This document shows, one piece after another, positions 23,101 through 35,100 of a stretch of 64,000 bases of DNA (positions are counted from its first letter, which is position 1; every line of letters starts with the position of its first letter). Both the position numbers and the translations under genes were made by a program. The notes under the pieces are model-generated. The model saw only the letters and a list, made by a program, of their open reading frames with translations, was not told where the DNA came from and did not search any database. Origin of the DNA: Oegoconia quadripuncta (taxonomy: Eukaryota > Arthropoda > Insecta > Lepidoptera > Autostichidae). The stretch is from NCBI GenBank assembly GCA_949316235.1, contig OX438742.1:14879315-14943314 (forward strand). Reading direction: 5' to 3'.

Positions 23101-26100
23101 GATTTAGGTCGGAGTCGGACGTTTGATAATAGGTATTTCTTTTAGGAACTTGGCCTGGGCACTAATGTTCTATTAAATTTTTATTTAGAGATATTTTTAA
23201 TACCTAAACACATTGATACTCGTACCTGTTTTTGAGTTTCTTTCGTCTACACAAGTCATTTGATACTAGTCTCGATGGGATGCTGGAATTATTTGTCGTC
23301 AGGCGTTACGAAATAGCTACTAGCGTCGGCCATATTGGATTAATCATGATATCATATTACCCTTTGACACTTCATTTTGTGCTATGACGACCTGTTTGGT
23401 GTAGTGGTTAGCAACTTTGACCACTATAAGGTTGCGGGTTCGAATCCCGCTAGGGGCATATGTTTGTGTGATGAATACGGCCAAGTGTACCCGAGTTAAG
23501 AGCAGTCGGATAAATGCCATGTCAGCCTGGGAAATGAACCCGGACCTCTCAAATTGGGAGACTGCGTCTTAACCGCTGAGCCACCGACGTCGACGACGTT
23601 TTTGTATAATAGTTGTAGGTAATTGTAACTACAATAATTGAATTTATAAGTTCTAAAATAATTGCAGGCCTCTTATATCAATCCTACAAATTGATAATTC
23701 AATAAGGAAATGATTTTTCATCTAGTGCTCAAGGAAATTTAGAAAACCCCGAGAAACAAATTATTGCTCCGAGCCTCAAATGTATGAGATATCGAATTGT
23801 TAGTTGGATATATTTTGTAAAGATATTTTAACCCCCGACAAAAAACGACGTGTATTATGCGTTTGACGGCGTTGTGTGTGTGTGTGTCCCCAGTCTTTCT
23901 CCGGACGTATCTCAGTAATGCGTGGACCGATTTAATTGGATTTTTATATTAAAGACTAAACGAGGGGACAGGTTTGTAGCCATATTTGATGAAAATCGAT
24001 TAAGCCATTTGGTGCTTTTCGATGATGTCATAATTTTTCGAAGGTTTTCTAAATTCGCAATTTTTTATATTTAAGATTAAACTTGGATTTAATTTCTTAG
24101 CCATGTTTGATGGAAATTGTTTAGCTGTTTCGAAGATAAATAAAATAGGTTATAAAATAGCTTAAGTCGCTTATAACAAAGTTGGTTTTGTCTATCTGGA
24201 TGATATTATAATATTTGTCTTCTAGGTTTTCTAAGTTTTTAATCCATAGTTATTTTATTCAAAAGTAGTTTAGAAAGACTTCTCGTTGAGATTGATTTAC
24301 GGCGTAACGTTTTCGGGGATTTTGGTTTTAAATAATGTTAAGAGGCTATGTTAGCTCCTTATATGCTACATTCAATATCACCCCGTATTCGCCGCTTTGA
24401 AGTAATCCTATGAGGGTTAACTGATTACATAATAGTAGTGTACTGTTCATTGAATGTACCTATTACAATGCATGCCATGCATATTGACTTAGCTACTGCT
24501 AATTGACATTAGATGGTGCATACAGATTAGAATCCTTGTAACATTAAGTCAAAATTAATACTAAATGAGAACAGTTTAGCAGTTTGCTTCTTACTAGACT
24601 TTTAAAGGATGATATGACCTTGATAAACGATCGAATTCGTCGGTATTTTTTAAATATGGTCAACTATTAAACTGCAATCTCCGATGATTTCTGAAACGTT
24701 TCTAGCACTATAGTTAGATGATAATTAGTAAAAAATAGAGAACTTTAATTGTCCGGACCAAAAAACTGGTAATATTGTATATACTCCTACTGAGGTTATG
24801 TAATAATTATGAATGTCAGGCACTTGACCGTGAGCCAATAAGGAAAGTATAATAGTTTATGTACCTCATTCTGCTCATTTACTCAATGCGGTGTAGGTGT
24901 CGGCCCGTCGTCCCCTGTACATTACATCACTACAGAATAACAAGCTAAGTGGTTAATGTGCTGGAAAAAATAGAACGTTTATAATATTAGCTAGATTCTG
25001 ATACACCTACACAGACTTCATTATGAGCTATAAAGAGGAAGGAAGTAAACGGAGGGTTTAAGTCCTAAAACGGAATATTGTGAGCGTCACGGAAACCATC
25101 TTAAATACCTACTTAAGAGGAAGTAATAGGCAGATACACACTCGTGTGTACATTTTGAATTTTATTAGGATTTCACCTTCAAATTTATGTTTACTGTCCA
25201 TCTATGTAAATAGTTACAGACTTAGGAATCTTTACCGAACGGACGTTGACGTGACGATAATGTCATTCATCAATAATAGCTTAGTGGAGTCGATTCTGAT
25301 TCTCTACATTAAACCAGTTTTAAAGTAGTGCTGTCGCTTTTTTCCTGGAATAATTAAACGCAATAGTATCAATTTAAACTTGTTAGTAAGGAATGCACAT
25401 CAGAATCGATACCAGTGATGTCTTTGATACCGGACTCCTAAAAACCGCGATCGCTAAACCGTACTACCCAGCGTGGAAAGTAAACTATGATAACCAGTGT
25501 TGGCCTACTATAGAATTTCATCGATGTCGTCATCGATTACCTTCTAACGTGTGATTGGTTCGTTAATTGCTCGCTCAGCAATTGACTTTTGCTCATGGAC
25601 AAATCGGTAGACATAGATGAACTTACAGAATATACCGTACCGAACACCCAAATACTATTGATTGGGATATCTCTGATCACCCCATTTGGGATAAAGATCG
25701 TGACGTTATGTATGTATGCATGAAAATAAAATCAATTCAATTAGCTAGAACTATATTCGAGATGACGCGGTTGTTTTCATATCGAACGTATCTTAAAAAT
25801 GTGATTACCTACTTAATAGTGCTTGCTTACGTACTATTTTTGTGTAGTGGTATTACGTTGCGTACGATGCAGTGGTACCTATGTGGAGGGCGAAGTTCGG
25901 CGTTTAAGTACATGGTCAATTCAGGAATGAACAAATCCCTAAACGAACGAATCTTACTGATATAGGATTAGTAAATTGAAGTGACAGTGAGTAGAGCACT
26001 GTAGCACAGAGCATATAGCTCGAAGAACTGATGGCCGGTAGAGCATTACCTAAAATTTTCGAGACCACACACCGGCAAGCGCAGCGTAGAACCTCCACTC

Positions 26101-29100
26101 ACAAAGTGGACGGACGACCTGATGAAAAGCGGGAAGTCGCTGGATGGAGGTCGCTTGGAAGCCTCCCAGTTGGAACTGGGAGGCCTAAATTCAACAGTGG
26201 CCGTTCTGTGGCTGATATGATCATGATGATGATGATGAGTGGTTCAACGAGACTATAAAAAAAATATTACAACATATTTTAGTTTGCATTCTTCCTTGCT
26301 CTTTATTTTGGTATTGTAATTTGTCCACATGCTAAATATTTAAGATGACATTTTATAAAGTTGAGTCAACTGAGCACTGACACCGCTTGTGACCCGTTCA
26401 AGCGCGACCTAATTGGAAAACATCCCATTTGGGATCTATTTGAAACGCCCGGTAACATAATTGGTGTGACAAATGAGTAGGTAAATAACTCGGCTGGTGG
26501 AAAATAATCACTACCGCTTTTGACACCTGTAGCCTCCCAGAAATAAGGTCGATATTACATCGATTACATACAGGTATTACAGATGCGTTGTCATCCTGAG
26601 AAAACGTCCCCTCTTATACCTACCTATAATTTCACTTCCCTTATAATGAAATTCAACAATGAGAACAATGTTTTCTTGGGATTTACGTCGTAATATAGTC
26701 GAAGGATGCATTTATCCAGCTCAAGCTCGCATGTTGCCGTTGGACCTGGAACCGGCGCTCTCTTTCTGCACACACCTGGTTTACGGATACGCCGGAATTC
26801 AACCTGACACCTATAAGATGATACCCCTAAATGAGAACCTGGATGTAGACCGCACCCACGCCAACTACAGGACTATTACCAACTTCAAGTCGAAGTACCC
26901 TGCCCTCAAAGTGCTGCTATCAGTTGGCGGTGAAGCCGACACTGAAGATCAACAAAAGTACAATCTTTTGGTAAGAAAATGAATTTGTTTGTTTTTTGTT
27001 GATTAGGTGACATTGCAATATTTAGGTACTTACCATATTTTATTTCACAATCCCACAATGGGTTGGTAATATGTATGATGACGCATCTCACTGTATATTT
27101 TAAGGAAAAAAACCGTCTCAGTTGAGATATAAATCTTTAATGGAATTTCGAGAGCGAATGTGTTTGAAGTTATCCTTATTGAAGCAGTCCAACCGAACGC
27201 TTACAGGAAAATATACTTAAGCGTTCCTTATATTACGCGTAATACTTATTTATTCTAAAATAAAAAAAAAATCACCAATATTTAAAAATAATAAGGAGCC
27301 GGGATGTAGGGACTGGAACTCTATGATAGCAAATGGCAAGATAGTCGAATTAGGGCTTGTTCTGGAAAATTGTTGCCATGAGCACTTTCCATTACATATG
27401 ATGACGAGGGTCTGAATATGAAGCCAGAAGATTGCCACTGGAACACCTTTATGGACTTTATATTACACGTCTTTGTACTAGAATAACATGTGATATTCAT
27501 GATGGAGAATTAAGGCTTGTTTTACAAGTATTTTTTATATAGGACTTACTTATTCTAAATTTATAAGAGCATATGTTTGTTACTTAAATTAGTTTGTCAG
27601 CTGAAAACAACCTTACTCAACCGACGTCACTGGCTGGACCGAACTTGAAAGAAGCCATTTTAGAAAATATCCCTTGAGGCATAGATATGGATTTTGTGCT
27701 GTTGATAAAAACTGAGCATTAATTTTGTTAATTGCTTCTACGTTTTTATGCAGAACGATTACCATCTTCATCTAACTCACGGATATTTTAGTATGTTGTG
27801 ATTTATTTTCAATGTTCAAGATGAAATCTGTTATTTTTTAGCTGGAATCCTCGCAAGCTCGCACTGCTTTCATCAACTCAGGTGTCCTACTTGCTGAACA
27901 GCATGGATTCGATGGTATCGACCTCGCCTGGCAGTTCGCTAAGTTCAAGCCTAAGAAGATCCGTTCTACTTGGGGTGAATACAATTTTGTATATAATTTG
28001 GTAGAGGAGTTGGATGAATTTTAATCGATTTAATCTACAAGTACCAACGTACTAGTATTATATCATTGAAAGAAAAAAGAGCAAAGACTCAATTTCTCCT
28101 GAAGATGTTGTAGAGTATATGTACAGGGTACAGTATAATATTCAGAATTAAATATCCTCTAATCATAAAACTTCTCTATTCCCAGGGTCCATCTGGCACG
28201 GTATCAAGAAGACTTTCGGCACGACCCTGGTGGACGAAAAGGAGTCCGAACACCGTGAAGGGTTCACCGCTCTCGTACGTGAATTAAAGCAAGCTCTCAG
28301 CGTCAAATCTAACATGCAGTTATCTATCACGGTCCTACCCAATGTCAACGCTACTAGTAAGTGATATGTCATTCTGTTTTTACTTTCGACCCAACTCTCA
28401 ACATACGAAATCCTCAACACTGAAAAGTCTCTTTATCACACTTTCTAAAACACGGAGATTTTCAATGCATCGCATAGAGGTTGCATAACCATGATTTTTT
28501 CCTATCTATTTACATTCATTAGGTACTCCGACATTCCTAGAGCGATTTTAGAAGATATTCCGGAATTTGACTCGTTTTAGTTGAGGTCTGATGATCATCT
28601 ATGTGAGAATAGACCTCCTAACCGTTGACAGCAAGAACTGTCGTGATTTTATAGGCAATAGAGATAATGTGAAAGAGCTGATGATAGAGTCAGAGTCATA
28701 GTAGATAGTCAAACTATTTGCATACCCAAAGGAGTGCTATTTTATTATTGTTTGGGATAATTTAATACTATTTGGATATAGCTAAATGCTAATTATTTCA
28801 GGAAAACTAGGCACTTCAGGCCGGAGAAATGTTAGTAGCATTCGCATTTGCTATTCGTTAACGATTTGGCACGTGGCAAAGTCTGGCACGGTCAGTTTGT
28901 GGATGAGTGACCACTAGTGGCATTTTCATACGAGCGTTTTCGTGAATTAAACGTTTGGTTATCGTGGCATTGTGGTGGCATTGTGGTTTTGGATGCAGTC
29001 TCACTTGTTTTCAATTGAAGGCAGACGTAAAGCAAATCACTCTGTGGTCTATAGAAGCGGCTTGAAATGTCAACGTACTTGATTGTCAGGTTTATATATT

Positions 29101-32100
29101 GGCACAAATATTGACCGACGTAGATATAGATAAAATAATTTGATAGGTACCTATAGTTAAACGAATCAATATAATATAATAAGGGACGAGAATATCTACA
29201 GTTACTAATAGCTTAACACTTATTATAAGTTCCGTGAAACAAGAAAACGAAAAAGAAAGCGGTGCTCTTATTCATGATATATTTCTATTTTCGGTGTCCA
29301 AAACCTACTTTTAGATTCCGGTTCTGGGTAATTGTCTTATCTATTAGAGGTTAGGTCTTATAGGTTCACCTAAATATATATCAAATCACTGGTGTTAGTT
29401 GTGGATTCAAATCCATTTCAAATCAAATCAATCAATTGATTCGTCCAAGGTTTGGCCATATTATTATGTACGAAAAAATCGTTGACTACGCAAACTCTCA
29501 GTTCATCTTTGACATTTACTAAAAACTGTCGATGCATGGAGCCGCATTGTCCGCCCTGCTGCTAAAGCAGCTATTCGGCTGTAATATTAAAGTTAGTGAA
29601 TACCGGTCATACAACATATTTTTTTTCTATAGTCTATTACGACGTTCCTGCCATCATCAACCTAGTGGATGTGGTTAATATCGACGCTTATGACTATTAC
29701 ACAAGCGAAAGAAACCCCAAAGAGGCTGACTACGCGTCTCCAATCTACACTCCCCAGAACCGTAACCCGCTTCTCAATGCTGACGCCGCAGTTACATATT
29801 GGTAAGATAATATTTATTAGATATATTGGTAAGACAGAAGTCACGGGTAAATGACGAGAAAGAGGTTGAGTGGGAACACTTTATACACCGTACGTAGGAA
29901 ACGAAGAAGGCATGCGCTTATTTTAAACGACGTAAGCGCCAAATAATGAAATGGCTAGAAAATAAAAATGAGTGGACGGAATATTATTTCCTCTTACCAG
30001 ATTTTGCTAATGTAAATGTTTAAAGTTACCAAAAAATTAAACATAAAACCATTTCTATCTCAGAGCTCTAAGTGAATATTTGAAAAATAGGGTCAACTTT
30101 GCTAACAAGTTCTATCGAGAAAATTTGCTCCATTATGTTTTCCTCTTATCAGAAAGTACAATAAATAATCAAAATTTATAATAAAAAAAATTAAGTCCGT
30201 AGCCCATCTGCAATTGTCATACATAGATCTGGTTAGTTTACTCTTGTGGTCCCTTAATGTCAATCCGCACAAACGTGGCTTCCAGAGCAAGTAACCACTC
30301 CTTTGTTCCAGGACTTTCGAAAATAAACATTTTTCTGTTCTTGTTCCTGTTGTAAAGGAAGGCCTGTGTTTATTGCATTATAATGATGGATGATAATTTT
30401 TTTTTTTTACACTACACACCGGATTAGCAAATAAAATTTCGATATCTGATGCCATTTCCTCACCTGTGATAATAATTCTTAAATGTTCCCTCTTCTCGGA
30501 AGTACCTGCATGTGGACACAAAGATATTTGTATACAGGGTGTAATCGTTAAGTGTGCACAGGCGATTATTCTGTAACTATTATAGATATCAAAAGATTTT
30601 AAACTGATATCTAAAATACTTTACCTAATGAGTAAAATGACATTAATAACTTTTTAAAAATAAAACGAGAAATATCCAAAAAAATTACATTAAACACTCC
30701 CATACATTTAGCATGAGAGATTTTAGTTTCCTTATTTTAAATGGAATAGTATCAACTCATTTTACCCTTATCATTTTATAATCATGTATTATGATAGTGA
30801 TGAATTTGAAGTAGATACACGTGTAGGTTAATTATCTTACCACTTCAAATTAATAATAAACCTTGTTTCAATATCGCATTGATTTGAACTGGCTGAAAAG
30901 CAATATACTAAATAAAAACAAAAAAAAGATACTATTTGGTGTTTTGAATGTTGTAATGAATTTCTTACGAAATAATTTTAATGGCTTAATAGCTAATAAT
31001 AGTGCAACCCCTTGGCATGCCAGATCACCGGATCTCACGCCTTGTGATTTCTTCCTATGGGGATTTGTCAAAGACCACGTGTACGCTGAGCGAGTACACA
31101 GCCTAGAAGAGTTACAGAATCGTGTACGTCGTGCAATTGCTTTAAATACTCCGCAAATGTTAAGGAAAGTTCATTTAGAAACTGTAAATAGAGCTCGTCA
31201 TTGTATTGCACAACGAGGACGTCACTTCGAACATCTGCTTTGAATAGGTACAAAATTTTGTACTTACTAAGAAATAAAATGTATGGGAGTGTTTAATATT
31301 TTTTTTTGGATATTTCTCGTTTTATTTAAAAAAGTTATTAATGTCATTTTATTCATTAGGTAAAGTACTTTCGATATCAGTTTAAAGTTTTTTGATATCT
31401 ATAATAGTTACGGAATAATCAGGCGATTATTCACAGGCGTGCACACTTAACGATTACACCCTGTATATCCGTCCGAGCATGTGGTAGGTATGTTAGAAAC
31501 CACAGCAGGTAGGACAAAGACCATTGTTCGCATTTGTAGTACCTGTAGTAGTTTGTAGTATATCTGTAACACCTACAGGTAGAGACTGGTACGTACATTA
31601 GAATGAATTCTGTGACATCTACAGTCCTCTATAAGTAACTACTGTTCTATGTGTAAGTATCGTATTTAACCGTACATCTTTAACTTGGGAAAAATAAGCT
31701 TTAATCTTTTATATTGGGACCTATCTGAAATGAGAAAAGCAAGGATACGTGCAGAAAAGAGGTGAAAGAGGGAATACCCAGTGCTTGCACGGCCGCCACA
31801 CATGACACATTGTCATGTGTGATGGCCATCTCGCATCGAAACATATTTGGCATTGATTGATTGAGATGCACATTAGGCATCAGTTTCCGTGCTGACTAGT
31901 GGGTTTGGATTTTACGCTTCTCTCTGTATATTTAATTTTTTATTAACAAGATTGAGTGTCACTTCATGCATACCTACGTGTGTACGATTTAATTCCCATT
32001 TTTAATCTCCCGGAGAGAAAGGAGCATTGAACACTAAGCACTGAATTGTGCAATTGTACTCCTTTAAATGTCCTTTTAACTGACATTCTTAAACATTCGC

Positions 32101-35100
32101 GATATTTATTAATGCAACCAATATATTAACTGGTACATAAGACTACAAGACATGAATTTATAATAGACAAGCTCTGACGTTGAAGCAAGGAATAATCTAC
32201 ATGACTAAAAGAATTTATGACAAACAAAAGGAGAGCCAGTACACTGCAATAGTGTGTATCTATAGCAGGGATTGAACCGGAAACGTCTAAGCTTACATTG
32301 TTATGTATGTTCGACAGGCTTTCGTCAGGTGCGCCAGCCAACAAAATTGTGCTCGGTATTTCCACCTTCGCACGTACCTGGAAACTAGACGGCGAAAGCG
32401 AGATCGCTGGTGTCCCTCCACTCCACACCGACGGTCCTGGCGAAGCTGGTCAGTACTTACATCATTCATATATCAATACATCTACATCGAGGCGGAGCAT
32501 GACCGATATAACTATCTCCTCTAAGCCTAGAGCCTCAGGGATTCGCATGCGACTGCGCAAACCTACGCCTGAGCGACGCTTGATCACAAAGTAGATGAAT
32601 GTCGCGACGGAGTTTCCCCAACGGCCTGGAAGAACTCAATGAGCTGTGCAGTAGGTCTAGATAGAGTTTGGACATTATTAATTTATACGGTATGTTGGCC
32701 GAACGACAATAGTAATAATTTAAAATATTAAAATTAGGTATACAAAATAGCGAATCGTAAATTGTTGTACGCCCATTGTAATTAAAATGATTCTATTCTA
32801 TTCTTATATTTGCCATGGGGTTGGACATACGCCCAAAGGCACCTCGACCCAATCGGGATCTTTTGTGCACTTCCCCTGCTTTCGCTCTCTCCTACTGCCA
32901 ATTTATTGACTTCATGAGCCTTATAACACAGGCTAGTGGGAAGAGCATGTAGTCGCCGGGTTCGGGATACGCCTTACCCAAGTGGCGCATACGCCTTGCG
33001 GCCACGGAATCGCAGTCACACAGAAGGTGCTTCATTGATTCCCTTTCTTTGTTGCATGCCCTGCAGGTTGAACTTTCAGCTAGGCCCATCTTGAATAAGA
33101 GATCCCTCGTTCCATAGTGACCAGTAAGCGCAGCCACCATGAAACGGGTTTGCTCTCTGTTCAACCTGCAGATTTTCTTGGTTAAACCTGCAACATTCTT
33201 GCCAATAAACATTTTTGAATGTGTAAGGCCGTCGAGTTTGCTCCACTCCTTAGTGTGTTGCTCTCTAATATGAGTATTCAAAACCATGTGTATGGTGCTC
33301 ATAGAGAGTCCCACAAATGGCTCCGGTCCAATCAACGTTTGTTCCGAGCCCTTTCTAGCCAGTCTGTCAGCGCACTCATTTCCCTCTATTCCTACATGCC
33401 CAGGGACCCACACCAGACGGACTCTGTTAAAATGATAGATGACATTATGAAAATGGGTAGTTTAGTAAACAATAATAATTTATCAACGGCCCTACTTCTG
33501 TATAAAAGCCGAAGTTTGACTAGGGATAGTAATACATTTGATTCATGGTTAACATTAATTAGTTCAATATCGTTCCTTCCTACTACTTTTTTAATAGGTT
33601 TACTGATTTGATAATACAAATGCCGTAAACCTTGTTACTACTTCATGGAAGAAAAAACAAAAGGAGCTTCGTTTTGTTTCTAAGTTTGAAGCTAATAGGA
33701 TATCACGTTTTAGTTATGAAACTCGATTGTCCATTAAAGTTTCTTTTATTCTCTACGATAGGTCCCTACACCAAAGTCGAAGGGTTGTTGAGCTACCCTG
33801 AAGTATGTGCCAAGCTGATCAATCCTAATCACCAAAAAGGAATGCGCCCCCACATGAGGAAGGTCACTGATCCCAGCAAGCGTTTTGGTGAGTAAATACA
33901 AATTTCTAATCTTTTCTGCTCTACCAATGCTTTGATACTAGAAACTAGCAGCCACATTTAACTTTTCAGAGGTGGGCTTAACCAAGGAAGCAGATTTATC
34001 TCATATCTTTGGTTGGTACTCATTTATAGCAGGCTTTTGGCTTTGGATTAATCTACTAATATTAATTCTGGTGGTGGCAATAGCACTGAATAAATAAAGA
34101 ATTAACAACACAATTCACTTACTGCCGAGTGTTGATATCAGAAAGTTTAATTGGTAGATCATCTTGTGGCAAAATGTCAAGGTTGCAAACGAAATACAAA
34201 ACGAAAAATGTCGACGTACGTAGCAGAATACCAAGACCCCAATACCTGTCGCACGGACTCAGTTGTAGATGATCCAAACATGGACTGTATAAATTGTCCG
34301 ATAATGAGATTTTAATGAGATTATCAATAGGTAACAAGTATTTTGCTTTTTGGTGAAATTAGCAGCTTAAAACTTTTTGCTGTAGTCAAAACACAATGTA
34401 TAAGGCGGTTTGCAAGTTAGGCTTTCTGATCGCGGCGGTCCTAAACATGGTTGTTTGTATAACCTAATATATCGTCGGTCTTTTGACAGGATAACTCAGT
34501 GTAAAATGTTAAAAAAAAACAACATACTTCTACTACTAATGTCACATATTTGAAACAGAGAAAAAATTTTTTATATACTGACGATATATTACTTTCTTAC
34601 ATGAAACCCACCTAGCTTTTTTGACACTGATTGTAATGAATTTCACCGACAACTAGCTAAGAACACAATGCTTCTTTGGCACCTGCACATAGCATACATG
34701 ATAATATGATATTATTTAATTGTTTGCAGGAACGTACGCTTTCCGTCTACCCGATGACGGTGGGGAAGGTGGTATGTGGGCGTCGTATGAAGATCCAGAC
34801 ACTGCTGGCCAGAAGGCTTCATACGTCAAGTATGTATAACAGTATATGTACCTAGGTATAGCATAAATATGCATTTACTGAAGTCTAGTGAATGTAGAGT
34901 CTGCTCGGGGATAAAGTACATAAGACCAACTTTATAAAATTATATAAATAGAAGGAATATTGCTATGATTTCCTTTACCATTATGATTTACGAGTTTTAA
35001 ATTCACGTCATAGTATTATAAATAGTTTGGAAAATATACATTGGAAAATATTGCTCTTGGAGTTTGTACAGTCGATAGTAGGTATGACGATCTAACTATC

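Larger units (their letters stand above)
14265..26719. other. IDGF intron 1 (12.4 kb), repeat-rich
   Basis: It begins GTAAGT and ends at TCCAG. It holds a mariner relic, a MITE-like repeat, LINE fragments, SINEs and several dispersed repeats listed separately. I see nothing recognisable in about 20550-21960, 22380-23280, 24250-25060 or 26250-26719, apart from TAGGTAGG-rich runs. No other gene is visible on either strand. Confidence 0.7.

Noticed and set aside
32298..32594. 98-codon open frame across the end of an IDGF exon
   Set aside because: It is the IDGF exon 32318-32448 read out of phase or into the intron; the true frame continues at 33762.
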